Source: an uncultured Kiritimatiellota bacterium
Lineage (GTDB): Bacteria; Verrucomicrobiota; Kiritimatiellia; RFP12; DVOR01
NCBI GenBank assembly: GCA_944391055.1
Contig: CALXSF010000020.1
Location: forward strand, 1 to 33,877
DNA length: 33,877 nt
Reading direction: 5' to 3'
Within the stretch, counting starts at the first letter, position 1; each line of letters opens with the position of its first letter. Both the position numbers and the translations under genes were made by a program. Shown here piece by piece: positions 22,442 through 31,706 of the stretch. The notes below the pieces were generated by a model that saw nothing but the letters and a program-made list of their open reading frames with translations, was not told the origin of the DNA and ran no database searches.

Positions 22442-23144
22442 CGGCGGGCTCCTTCATGGGGAAGAGGGTGGCGGCGCCGCCGGCGACCAGGAGGGTGACG
22501 AGCACCACGCGCGTGCCCTCGGAGAGGGCGCGCAGGGCGGGCGCCAGCGCGCAGAGCACGGAGAGCAGCCCGGCGGCGAGGGCCACGCCGAGGACGCGCC
22601 GGTCGGCCTTCGCGGCGGGGACGACGATGGCCACGAACATGGCGTAGAGCGCCATGGCCAGGGCGGCGGTGACGGAGCCGGGCAGGAGGTCGCCGGCCAG
22701 GACGCCGAGGACGGTGCCGCCGGCCCAGCCGGGCCAGGAGATGGCGATGAGGCCGTAGGAATAGGCGGGGCGGAGGCGCCCGGGGACGGCGACGGAGGCG
22801 GCGAAGATCTCGTCGGTGACGCCGAAGGCGATGGGGAAGCGGTGCCAGAGGGGGACGCCGGGGGCGAGCCTTTGGGCGATGGCGCAGGACATGAGGCAGT
22901 AGCGGAGGTTGATGACCAGCTGGGTGAGGGCCATGGCCAAAAGCCCGCCGCCGGCCTGGATGACGGCGAGCCCGGCGAACTGCCCGGCGCTGGTGAGGTT
23001 GCCGCCGGAGAGGGCGAAGGCCTGGAGGGCGGTGAGGCCGATGGCGCGGGCCTGGATGCCGAAGGCGAAGCTGACGGCGAAGTAGCCGGCGCCGATGGGG
23101 AGGCCGTCGCGCAGGCCAAGGAGGAAGCGGGCGGGGACGCTCAC
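22428..23144 (-). CDS. azlC: AzlC-family branched-chain amino acid permease large subunit
   Basis: 238 aa, about seven hydrophobic helices, starting GLRDGLPIGAGYFAVSFAFGIQARAIGL. Family landmarks include FALSGGNLTSAGQFAGLAVIQAGGG, LVINLRYCLMSCAIAQRLAP and FGVTDEIFAASV. AzlC-AzlD pairs export branched-chain amino acids and analogues. The start is GTG at 23144, overlapping the ribF stop as GTGA, with GGAGG about 7 nt upstream. Its place at the end of a translation-factor operon is unusual; a leucine-synthesis gene (leuCD) lies elsewhere in the window, but no shared control is visible. Confidence 0.92.
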   Translation of the reverse strand: MSVPARFLLGLRDGLPIGAGYFAVSFAFGIQARAIGLTALQAFALSGGNLTSAGQFAGLAVIQAGGGLLAMALTQLVINLRYCLMSCAIAQRLAPGVPLWHRFPIAFGVTDEIFAASVAVPGRLRPAYSYGLIAISWPGWAGGTVLGVLAGDLLPGSVTAALAMALYAMFVAIVVPAAKADRRVLGVALAAGLLSVLCALAPALRALSEGTRVVLVTLLVAGGAATLFPMKEPADGRA

Positions 23145-24052
23145 CGGCAGGCCTCCAGGTCGGCGCGGATCTGGGCGCGGAGGGCCTCGAGGGTCGGGAA
23201 GGCGCGTTCGGGGCGGAGGCGGGGCTCGGAGAGGGAAAGGGTGATCTCAGCGCCGTAGAGGTCGCCCGACGCGCCGAGGAGGTGGGCCTCGAAGAGGGGC
23301 TCGGCGAGGCCTTTGACGCTGGGGGCGGTGCCGAAGTTGAGGAGGGCGGGCCAGCGGCGGCCGCCGACCTGGGCGACGGCGCGGTAGACGCCGTGGGCAA
23401 GGGGGGCCATGCGCTCGCCGCCGCGCCCGCGGTAGGGGATGTTGGCGGTGGGGACGCCGAGGGAAGGCCCGGCGAGGCCGCGCCCGCGGACGACCGTGCC
23501 GGTGAAGGACCAGGGGCGGCCGAGCATGGCGGCGGCGTCGTCGAGGCGGCCCTCGGCGAGGGCGCCGCGGATGCGGGTGGAGGAGATGCGCCCGCCGCGC
23601 CATTGGGCGTAGGGGACGACGCGGACGTCGAAGCCGCGGGCGCGGAGGAAGGCGGGGTCGCCCTCGGCGCCCGCGCCGAAGCGCCAGTCCTCGCCGCAGA
23701 AGAGGGCGGCGCCGCGGAGGCGGTGGGCGAAGGTTTCGGCGGGGGTGGCGGCGAAGGCGGGGGTGAAGGGTTGGAAGAGGATGGCGGCGTCGGGGGCGAG
23801 GGCGCGGATGGCGAGGATGAAGGCGCGGCGGTCAAGGATGGCGCCGGGGGCGTTCTCGGGGCGCAGGAGGGCGCGGGGGGAGCCGACGAAGGTGAGGATG
23901 GCGGGGCGGCGGCGCGCGGCGCGCGCGTGGGCGAGGGTGGCGGCGAGGAGGGCGCGGTGGCCGAGGTGGAGGCCGTCGAAGGCGCCGACGGCGAGGACGG
24001 CGCCGGGGGGGAGGGCGGCGAGGGCGTCGTCGGAGGGGGCGGGGGGGGGCAT
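23141..24052 (-). CDS. ribF: Bifunctional riboflavin kinase / FAD synthetase
   Basis: 303 aa. The N-terminal adenylyltransferase part has GAFDGLHLGHRALL (HxGH nucleotide site), a middle GEDWRFGAG and the late ISSTRIR motif. The C-terminal flavokinase part has FTGTVVRGRGLAGPSLGVPTANIPY, GVYRAVAQVGG, a NFGTAP motif and EAHLLGASGDLYG. It makes FMN and FAD from riboflavin. The GRGLAGPSLGVPTANI segment is slightly longer than the common GxxxGRxLGFPTANI form. The ATG at 24052 lies one base after the truB stop with no good ribosome site, so it is likely reinitiated. It overlaps azlC by 4 nt. truB-ribF adjacency is common in bacteria. Confidence 0.93.
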   Translation of the reverse strand: MPPPAPSDDALAALPPGAVLAVGAFDGLHLGHRALLAATLAHARAARRRPAILTFVGSPRALLRPENAPGAILDRRAFILAIRALAPDAAILFQPFTPAFAATPAETFAHRLRGAALFCGEDWRFGAGAEGDPAFLRARGFDVRVVPYAQWRGGRISSTRIRGALAEGRLDDAAAMLGRPWSFTGTVVRGRGLAGPSLGVPTANIPYRGRGGERMAPLAHGVYRAVAQVGGRRWPALLNFGTAPSVKGLAEPLFEAHLLGASGDLYGAEITLSLSEPRLRPERAFPTLEALRAQIRADLEACR

Positions 24053-24053
24053 C

Positions 24054-24791
24054 TCAGAGGGCGCCGGAGAGGTAGGCGGCGCAGGGGATGACGCGGGCGA
24101 CGACCTCGGGGCGGGACATCTCGAGGAGGTCGGCGAAGGGGGTGGCGCGGTCGATGGCGACGGGGCCGGCGGCGACGCGGCGGAGGGCGCAGAGGTGCGC
24201 GCCGCACCCGAGGGCCTGGCCGAGGTCGTGGGCGAGGGTGCGGACGTAGGTGCCCTTGGAGCAGCGGACCTCGAAGTCTGCCTCGGCCTTTTCGTCGGCG
24301 GGGCGGAAGGCGGTGAGGCGGAAGGCGTAGACGTGGATGAAGCGTTCCTCGCGCTCGCATTCCTCGCCGCGGACGGCGAGGCGGTAGAGGGGCTGGCCGG
24401 CGATCTTGACGGCGGAGTACATGGGGGGCTTCTGGAAGAGGTCGCCGAGGAAGTCGCGGGCGATGGCGTTTTCGACGGCGGCCTGGTCGAGGCCTGCGGT
24501 GGGGCGCTCCTCAAGGACGTCGCCGAGGCGGTCTTGGGTGGCGGTGGCGACGCCGAAGCGGATGGTGCCGCGGTAGGTCTTGTCGCCGCCCATGACGCGG
24601 TCGGAGATCTTGGTGCCTTTGCCCAGGAGGATGAGGAGGAGGCCGGTGGCGTCCGGGTCGAGGGTGCCGCCGTGGCCGACCTTGGCGAAGCCGAACTTGC
24701 GGCGGAGGGTGGTGACGATGACGTGCGAGGGCATCCCGGCGGGCTTGTCGACCGGGAGGATGCCGTCGGGGTCGGGGAAGACGTCGCTCAC
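24054..24791 (-). CDS. truB: tRNA pseudouridine(55) synthase
   Basis: 245 aa, on the short side for TruB (about 300), so the C-terminal PUA domain seems to be absent. It converts U55 of the T-loop to pseudouridine. Motifs in order: GILPVDKPAGMPSHVIV, KVGHGGTLDPDATGLLLI with the catalytic aspartate, KTYRGTIRFG, QKPPMYSAVKIAGQPLYRLA and CSKGTYVRTLAHDLGQALG. The start is GTG at 24791, overlapping the rbfA stop as GTGA, with AGGAG about 9 nt upstream; the longer in-frame reading runs through rbfA and is a shadow. Confidence 0.94.
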   Translation of the reverse strand: MSDVFPDPDGILPVDKPAGMPSHVIVTTLRRKFGFAKVGHGGTLDPDATGLLLILLGKGTKISDRVMGGDKTYRGTIRFGVATATQDRLGDVLEERPTAGLDQAAVENAIARDFLGDLFQKPPMYSAVKIAGQPLYRLAVRGEECEREERFIHVYAFRLTAFRPADEKAEADFEVRCSKGTYVRTLAHDLGQALGCGAHLCALRRVAAGPVAIDRATPFADLLEMSRPEVVARVIPCAAYLSGAL

Positions 24792-25162
24792 GGGGCGGGC
24801 TCCTGGGCGTCGGCGGGCGGGGGGAGGTGGTTGAGGATGTCGAGGACGCGGTCGCCTTTGGCGATGCCGACGTCGAGGCGGAAGCGGAGGTGGGGGGTGA
24901 AGCGGAGGGTGAGGTTGCGGTTGATGAGGGCCTGGATCTCCTTGGCGTGCTTGGAGAGGCGGCGGAGCCAGGTGGGGTGGTCGGCGGCGTCCATGATGGA
25001 GACCCAGACGTCGGCGGAGCGGAGGTTGGGGGCGCATTCCACCTTGGTGACGGTGACGCCGGCGAGGTCGACCTCGGGGTCCGATTGGAGGACGCGGTAG
25101 AGGTCGTCGGCGATCTCGCGCAGGAGGATCGCGTTGACGCGGTCGAGGCGGTTGACGGGCAT
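24788..25162 (-). CDS. rbfA: Ribosome-binding factor A
   Basis: 124 aa, the usual length. It binds the 30S precursor during late maturation. The KH-like fold shows in RLDRVNAILLREIADDLYRVL, then VTVTKVECAPNLRSADVWVSIM and the C-terminal LRFTPHLRFRLDVGIAKGDRVLDIL (the conserved R-x-x-P-x-L-x-F core). The ATG at 25162 is 8 nt after the infB stop. It lies in the classic order infB-rbfA-truB. Confidence 0.94.
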   Translation of the reverse strand: MPVNRLDRVNAILLREIADDLYRVLQSDPEVDLAGVTVTKVECAPNLRSADVWVSIMDAADHPTWLRRLSKHAKEIQALINRNLTLRFTPHLRFRLDVGIAKGDRVLDILNHLPPPADAQEPAP

Positions 25163-25170
25163 GGCGGGCC

Positions 25171-27774
25171 TCAGAGGGTCTTGGGGAGCTCTTCCATCTC
25201 GTAGCACTCGACGATGTCGCCCTCCTGGAAGCCCTCGAAGGCGCCGAAGCCGAGGCCGCACTCCTGGGCGGGGGCGATCTCCTTGACGTCTTCCTTGAAG
25301 TGCTTCATGGTGGCGATGGGGCCGTCGTAGATCTGGTGCTTGCCGCGGAAGATACGGAACTTGCCCTTGAAGCGGAGGGTGCCGTCGAGCATCTGGCAGC
25401 CGGCGATCTTGCCGAGCTTGCTGATGTCGAAGACCTGGCGCACCTCGGCGTGGCCGCGGACGACCTCCTTGTACTCGGGCGGGATGAGGTCGAGCATGCA
25501 CCGCTTGACGTGCTCGATGAGCTCGTAGATGATGCGGAAGGTGTTGATGCGCACGCCGTTCTGGCGGGCCATGGCCTGGACGCCGGGCTCGCAGTTGACG
25601 CCGAAGCCGACGATGAGGGCGCCCTTGGCGCGCTGCACGTCGGCGGCGGTGACGGAGCCGACGGCGAAGTAGAGCACCTTGAGGGAGACCTTCTTGCTGA
25701 CGATGCCCTTGAGGCACTCGACGACGGCCTCGGCGGTGCCCTGGGTGTCGCCCTTGATGATGACGTCGAGCTGGGCCTTCTCGCCGCCGGCGAGGATCTT
25801 GGTCCAGTCCGCCATGGAGGCGTTCTGCGCGGCGGAGAGGGCCTCGAGCTTGTGCTCCTCGGCGGCCTTCTCGGCGAGCTCGCGGGCGCGCTTCTCGTTG
25901 AGCATGACGCGGAACTCGGAGCCGGCCTCGGGGACGCCCGAGAGGCCGGTGCACTTGACGGCGATGGAGGGCCCGGCGGACTTGACGTTCTTGCCGCGCT
26001 CGTCGATGAGGGCGCGCACCTTGCCGTAGTGCTCGCCGCAGAGGACGACGTCGCCGACGTGGAGGGTGCCGCCCTTGACGAGGAGGGTGGCGGTGGGGCC
26101 GAGGCCCTGCTCAAGCTGGGATTCGATGACGGCGCCGTTGGCGCGGCGGTTGGGGTTGGCCTGGAGCTCCATGACGTCGGCCTGGAGGAGGATGGTCTCC
26201 AGCAGCTCCTCGACGCCCTGGCCGGTGGTGCCCGAGACCTCGCAGCACTCGATGTCGCCGCCCCACGTGCTGGGGGTGAGGCCCTCGGCCTGGAGCATCT
26301 GGTAGACGCGCATGGGGTTGGCCTCGGGCTTGTCGCACTTGGTCACGGCCACGAGCATTTGGACGCCGGCGTTGCGGGCGTGCCTGATGGCCTCGCGGGT
26401 CTGCGGCATCACGCCGTCGTCGGCCGCCACGATGATGACGGCGATGTCGGTGATGTTGGCCCCGCGGGCGCGCATGGATTCGAAGGCGGCGTGGCCGGGG
26501 GTGTCGACGAAGGTGATGAGGCGCTTGTTGCCGGCGTCGTCGCGCTGGTCGACCTCGATGGTGTAGGCGGCGATGTGCTGGGTGATGCCGCCGGCCTCGC
26601 CCGCGGCCACGTGGGAGTGGCGGATGTAGTCCATCAGCGTGGTCTTGCCGTGGTCGACGTGGCCCAGGAAGGTGACGACCGGCGGGCGCAGCTTCATCTC
26701 CTCGGGCTTGTCCTCGGGGATCTCGTCGTCGGCGTCCTCGCTCTTGAGCTGCGGCTTACGGTCGGCGGAGCGCTTGGGGCGCTCCTCCAGCTCCACGGCG
26801 AACCCGCGCTGGGCGGCGATGGTCTTGATGACGCCCGGCTCGAGGGTCTGGTTGATGGAGGCCAGGACGTTGAGCTTCATCAAATCCATGATGAGCAGGT
26901 TGGGGCGGGTGCCCAACAGCTCGGCCAGCTCCTTGACGGTCATGGGGCCGTGGATCGGGAGCGGCTGCCCCGGCGCGACGGGGGCCGCGGCGGGCGCGGA
27001 GGCGGGCGCGCCCCTGCCGGCGGGCGCGGGGCGGCCCTTGGCACCGCGGTCGGCGCGCCGGTCGTCGGCGCGGCCGCCCCGGCCCTGCTGGCCGCGGCCG
27101 GCGCGGTCGTCGGCGGGCTTCTGCGGCTTCTTGGTGGGGGAGAGGCCCAGGGAGACGGGGCGCGCCTCCTCGGGGCGGGGGCCGCGCGTGGGGGTGAGCG
27201 TGGGCTTGGTGGGCGAAAGGGTCGCCCGGATGGGCGCCGGCGCCGGCTTGGTGGGGGTGAGGGTGGGCTTGGGCGGCGCCTTGGGCTCGGGCTTGGGTTC
27301 CGCCTTGAGCGCCGGTTTCGGCTCGGGTTTCGGCTCCGGCTTGGGCTCGGGTTTCGGTTCGGGCTTGGGCTCGGCCTTCGGCGGTTCCGCCGGCGCGGGC
27401 GGGGGCTCGGGCTTCGCCTCCTCCTTGGGCGCGGGCTTGGGCTCGGCCTTGGGGAGGCCCATGGGCTGCCCGGCCTCGGCGGCGAGCGCGGCCTGGCGGT
27501 GCGCCTCGACGGCCTTTCGGTTGGCGGTCTCGTCGGCCTTCTCGGCGGCCTGGCCTTTGGCGCGGCGGGCGCGGCGGGCGTCCTCGGCCTGGGCGGCGAG
27601 CGCGGCGCGGCCTTCGGGGCCCAGCCCTTCCGCCCATTGGCGGAGGGCGGCGAGGTCGTCGTCGTCGAGCGCGGTGAGCGCGGAGGAGACCTCGAGGCCG
27701 AGGCGTTTGGCGTTGGCCAGGACGACGCCGGCGGGCAGGCCCGCGGACTTGGCAAAATCAAAGAGTCTCGTCAT
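25171..27774 (-). CDS. infB: Translation initiation factor IF-2
   Basis: 867 aa. A short N-terminal helical segment ([27 protein letters not shown]) leads to a long Ala/Arg region and an extended low-complexity linker. The linker contains EPKP repeats (about 135-160) and several TLTPTKP/TLSPTK repeats (about 170-220). The IF2_N region [26 protein letters not shown] starts at about 278. GTPase motifs are [21 protein letters not shown] and [10 protein letters not shown], followed by domains II-IV to the C-terminus. It delivers initiator tRNA to the 30S subunit. The ribosome site GGGGGAG lies inside the end of nusA, 4 nt of which separate the two genes. The linker length and repeats make this the fastest-evolving part. 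Confidence 0.96.
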   Translation of the reverse strand: MTRLFDFAKSAGLPAGVVLANAKRLGLEVSSALTALDDDDLAALRQWAEGLGPEGRAALAAQAEDARRARRAKGQAAEKADETANRKAVEAHRQAALAAEAGQPMGLPKAEPKPAPKEEAKPEPPPAPAEPPKAEPKPEPKPEPKPEPKPEPKPALKAEPKPEPKAPPKPTLTPTKPAPAPIRATLSPTKPTLTPTRGPRPEEARPVSLGLSPTKKPQKPADDRAGRGQQGRGGRADDRRADRGAKGRPAPAGRGAPASAPAAAPVAPGQPLPIHGPMTVKELAELLGTRPNLLIMDLMKLNVLASINQTLEPGVIKTIAAQRGFAVELEERPKRSADRKPQLKSEDADDEIPEDKPEEMKLRPPVVTFLGHVDHGKTTLMDYIRHSHVAAGEAGGITQHIAAYTIEVDQRDDAGNKRLITFVDTPGHAAFESMRARGANITDIAVIIVAADDGVMPQTREAIRHARNAGVQMLVAVTKCDKPEANPMRVYQMLQAEGLTPSTWGGDIECCEVSGTTGQGVEELLETILLQADVMELQANPNRRANGAVIESQLEQGLGPTATLLVKGGTLHVGDVVLCGEHYGKVRALIDERGKNVKSAGPSIAVKCTGLSGVPEAGSEFRVMLNEKRARELAEKAAEEHKLEALSAAQNASMADWTKILAGGEKAQLDVIIKGDTQGTAEAVVECLKGIVSKKVSLKVLYFAVGSVTAADVQRAKGALIVGFGVNCEPGVQAMARQNGVRINTFRIIYELIEHVKRCMLDLIPPEYKEVVRGHAEVRQVFDISKLGKIAGCQMLDGTLRFKGKFRIFRGKHQIYDGPIATMKHFKEDVKEIAPAQECGLGFGAFEGFQEGDIVECYEMEELPKTL

Positions 27775-27778
27775 AAGC

Positions 27779-29062
27779 TCACTCCCCCTTGGAATCGGCG
27801 ATGGACTGCGCGCGTTCGTAGATGGCCTCGACCGTGGCGTCGTCGAGCCCGGTCTGGGCCTGGACGTAGGCGCGCTCGGCGGCGAGGATGCCCTCGGGCG
27901 AGAGGAAGCCTTTGCCGACGAGCACGGCGGCGACGGATTCGTCCTGCCCCAGGGCCTCGGCCAGGCGGCGGATGACGGCGTCGAGCGTGCCGGTGCCGGG
28001 GCCGACGGGCTTGGCGTCCTCGGCGGGGCCGAGGGTGGCGTCGGCGGTGATGGAGATCTTCCAGCCGGTCAGCTGGGTGGCCAGGCGGACGTTCTGCCCG
28101 GAGCGGCCGATGGCAAGGGAGAGTTTTTCCTCGGGCACGGTGGCGCGGACGGTGTGGGTCTTCTCGTCGAGCCAGAGGGAGGTGAGCGGGGCGGGCTTCA
28201 GCGCCTCGCGGGCGTAGGCCTCGGGGTCCTCGCTGTAGCGGACGACGTCGAGCTTCTCGTTGTTGAGCTCGCGGACGATGCTCTTGATGCGCGCGCCTTG
28301 GACGCCGACGCAGGCGCCGACGGGGTCGAGCCCGGGGTCCAGGCTCCGTACGGCCACCTTCGAGCGCCGGCCGGGGTCGCGCGCCACGGCCACCACCTCC
28401 ACCACGCCGTCGGCCACCTCGGCCACCTCGAGGCGGAAGAGGGCCTTGACGAACTCGGGGCAGGCGCGCGAGAGGGTGATGGCGGGGCCGGAGGCGTCGT
28501 TCTGCACGCGCAGGACGTAGGCGCGCACCACCGCGCCGGTGACGTAGTCCTCGCCGGGGAGGCGCTCCTTGGCGGGGAGGACGGCCTCGGTTTTGCCCAG
28601 CTCCACGTAGACGTCCTTGCGGGCCATCATCTTGACGGTGCCGGTGACGATGTCGCCCACGCGGTCCTTGTAGTCGTTGTAGACGTTGGCGCGCTCGGCC
28701 TCGCGGATCTTCTGCATGATGGTCTGCTTGGCCGTCTGGGCGGCGATGCGCCCCAGCTTGGAGGCGGGGAAGGGCACGCGCACGGTGTCGCCCTCCTGCG
28801 CCTCGGGGTCGAAGCGCCGCGCCTGGGCCACCGTGAGGATGCCGAAGCCGCGCTCGCTGTCCGAGACCGCGTAGAGATCCCACGCCTTGATCTCCAGGGT
28901 CTTGCGGTCGATGCGCACCGTGAAATCCGCCGACACCTTGGTGTTCTTGCGCGCGGCCTGCTCCACCGAGCCCTCGATGGCCTGCAAAATCGTCTCGCGG
29001 TCCACCCCGCGCTCCCGCTCGAGATAACCGATCACCGCCGCGAACTCCGCATTCGTCGCCAT
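27779..29062 (-). CDS. nusA: Transcription termination/antitermination factor NusA
   Basis: 427 aa. N-terminal polymerase-binding domain (MATNAEFAAVIGYLERERGVDRETILQAIEGSVEQAARK), S1 domain (GDIVTGTVKMMARKDVYVELGKTEAVLPAKERLPGEDY broken by short loops), and KH1/KH2 region with DPVGACVGVQGARIKSIVRELNNEKLDVV and LSLAIGRSGQNVRLATQLTGWKI. A helical C-terminal extension ends in ATVEAIYERAQSIADSKGE. It binds RNA polymerase and controls pausing. I chose ATG 29062 because AAAGGAG is about 8 nt upstream; an in-frame ATG at 29083 precedes this site. It heads the translation operon. The usual upstream rimP is missing; the divergent parA is there instead. Confidence 0.96.
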   Translation of the reverse strand: MATNAEFAAVIGYLERERGVDRETILQAIEGSVEQAARKNTKVSADFTVRIDRKTLEIKAWDLYAVSDSERGFGILTVAQARRFDPEAQEGDTVRVPFPASKLGRIAAQTAKQTIMQKIREAERANVYNDYKDRVGDIVTGTVKMMARKDVYVELGKTEAVLPAKERLPGEDYVTGAVVRAYVLRVQNDASGPAITLSRACPEFVKALFRLEVAEVADGVVEVVAVARDPGRRSKVAVRSLDPGLDPVGACVGVQGARIKSIVRELNNEKLDVVRYSEDPEAYAREALKPAPLTSLWLDEKTHTVRATVPEEKLSLAIGRSGQNVRLATQLTGWKISITADATLGPAEDAKPVGPGTGTLDAVIRRLAEALGQDESVAAVLVGKGFLSPEGILAAERAYVQAQTGLDDATVEAIYERAQSIADSKGE

Positions 29063-29140
29063 CGCCTGGACTCCTTTTCTCACTTACCAAAAAAGCGCAG
29101 GCACCGCCCACGCTTCTACGCCAAACAGAAAACGCCGCAC

Positions 29141-29170
29141 AAAATACCACAGTCCCGCCCCGTGTGTCAA
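29141..29170 (-). promoter_or_regulatory. Promoter of the nusA-infB-rbfA-truB-ribF-azlCD operon
   Basis: Minus strand: consensus TTGACA (29170-29165), 18-nt spacer, TATTTT (29146-29141). It leaves a leader of about 70 nt before nusA, including a T-run at about 29095-29089. It stands back to back with the parA -10 element about 55 nt away. Confidence 0.75.
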
Positions 29171-29220
29171 ACGCCCCGCGCGGGGCCGGCCATGGCCGGG
29201 CGGCGGGGTCGGCGGGAGTG

Positions 29221-29229
29221 TGCTATACT
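29221..29229 (+). promoter_or_regulatory. Extended -10 promoter of parA, predicted leaderless transcript
   Basis: TGC followed by TATACT (29224-29229). The parA ATG is at 29238, so transcription would start within a few bases of the start codon. The sequence between (GTGCCACC) holds no Shine-Dalgarno, which agrees with a leaderless mRNA. No -35 match lies 17 nt upstream. Confidence 0.65.
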
Positions 29230-29237
29230 GTGCCACC

Positions 29238-30040
29238 ATGAAGAAGCAGACGAAAGTCATCGCGGTGGCGAATCAGAAGGGCGGCGTGGGCAAGACCACG
29301 ACGGTGGTGAACCTGGCCGCGGCGCTCGCGCGGATGCGGCGCACGGTGCTGGTGATCGACCTGGACCCGCAGGCGAACGCGACCAGCGGCCTGGGGCTGA
29401 CGCCGACGCCGGGCACCAGCCTCTACGCGGCGTTGACGGGCCAGACCTTCATCGGCGACGTCATCCAGGGCACGCCCTTCGAGAACGTGAACATCATCCC
29501 CTCCGAGCTGGACTTGGCGGGCGCGGAGCTGGAGATCGCGCGCCAGGAGAACCATCTGCTCGTGGTGCGGAACCTGCTCGAACCCGTGCTGACGGCGGGG
29601 GTCTACGACTACATCCTCATCGACTGCCCGCCCTCGCTGGGGATCCTGATGACGGCCTCGCTGGCGGCGGCCAACGGCGTGGTGGTGGCCATGCAGTGCG
29701 AGTATTACGCGATGGAGGGGCTGCGCGTCATCACCGACGTCGTCCGCCGCCTCCGCGAGGGCGCCAACCCCGAGATCCACCTCGAGGGCATCCTGATGAC
29801 GATGCACGACGCGCGCACCAACCTTTCGGAGGACGTGGTGCAGGAGGTGCGCAAGCACTTCGGCAAGCTCGTCTACAAGACCGTCATCCCCCGCAACATC
29901 CGCATTTCCGAGGCGCCCTCCTTCGGGCAGCCCGTGGTGGAATATGACCCCGCCTCCAAGGGCGCGCAGGCCTACGTGGCCCTGGCGAAGGAGTTCGCCG
30001 CGCGCGCCGCCCGCGGTCAGGCACAGCAACCGGAGACTCC

Positions 30041-30044
<4 letters not shown>
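29238..30044 (+). CDS. parA: ParA-family ATPase (Soj-like), without adjacent parB
   Basis: 268 aa. Deviant Walker [19 protein letters not shown] (residues 14-31), Walker A' [18 protein letters not shown], Walker [19 protein letters not shown] ([13 protein letters not shown]) and the later [17 protein letters not shown]. The C-terminal part has [31 protein letters not shown], the hallmark of chromosomal ParA/Soj. These ATPases dimerise on DNA and help chromosome segregation together with ParB. parB normally follows, but here the stop overlaps trpB (ATGA) instead. The GTG at 29220 in the same frame lies within the promoter, so I use ATG 29238. A role in segregation is likely from the sequence; its coupling to trpB is unexplained. 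Confidence 0.93.
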
Positions 30045-31249
<1,205 letters not shown>

Positions 31250-31262
31250 GGCCGCGCGCCCC

Positions 31263-31706
31263 ATGGAAGCGATCCTCGTGCGGCATGGCGCCTATTCGGG
31301 CGGCGGGGCGGATCCGGGCCTCTCGCCCCACGGGTTTGCGCAGGCGCGCGCGCTGGGCCGCTTCCTGGCCGGGCGCGGGACCCGCCCGGACGCGGCGGTG
31401 ACCAGCGACTACCGCCGGGCGGCCGAGACGGCGCGCACGGTGCTGGAGACCCTCGGCGCCGACGTCGAGCCCATCGTGTCGCGCGACTTCGCGCCGTGGG
31501 GGGACGCCGGGGCCATGCGGGCGACGCTGGAGGGCATCGGCGCGGGGACGGTGCTGGCGGTGGGGCATATGTGCGCCATCGGCGGGCTGGCGCGGACGCT
31601 CTGCCCGGACGCCCCGGTCGCGTTCGGCACGTGCATGGCGGTGGCGCTGAGGCGCGGTGGCGAGGGCTGGGAATTGCTTTGGATCAGGGAGGGAGAGACG
31701 GAATGA
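31263..31706 (+). CDS. SixA-like histidine phosphatase
   Basis: 147 aa, a compact one-domain member of the histidine phosphatase (phosphoglycerate mutase-like) superfamily. The catalytic RHG is at residues 7-9 (ILVRHGAYSGG), followed by LSPHGFAQARALGRFLA, TSDYRRAAETARTVLETLG and the second catalytic histidine in VLAVGHMCAIGGLARTL. The size matches SixA, which dephosphorylates phosphohistidine, but substrates of such short members vary. An upstream ATG at 31236 lacks a ribosome site; ATG 31263 also has only a weak GAGG, so the start is uncertain. The stop overlaps the NSS gene (ATGA). If it acts on phosphohistidine, the EIIA-like protein in the window is a conceivable but unproven target. Confidence 0.85.
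   Translation: MEAILVRHGAYSGGGADPGLSPHGFAQARALGRFLAGRGTRPDAAVTSDYRRAAETARTVLETLGADVEPIVSRDFAPWGDAGAMRATLEGIGAGTVLAVGHMCAIGGLARTLCPDAPVAFGTCMAVALRRGGEGWELLWIREGETE

Noticed and set aside
25300..29947. Long plus-strand frames opposite infB and nusA
   Set aside because: They are antisense shadows; the minus strand carries well-known translation factors.
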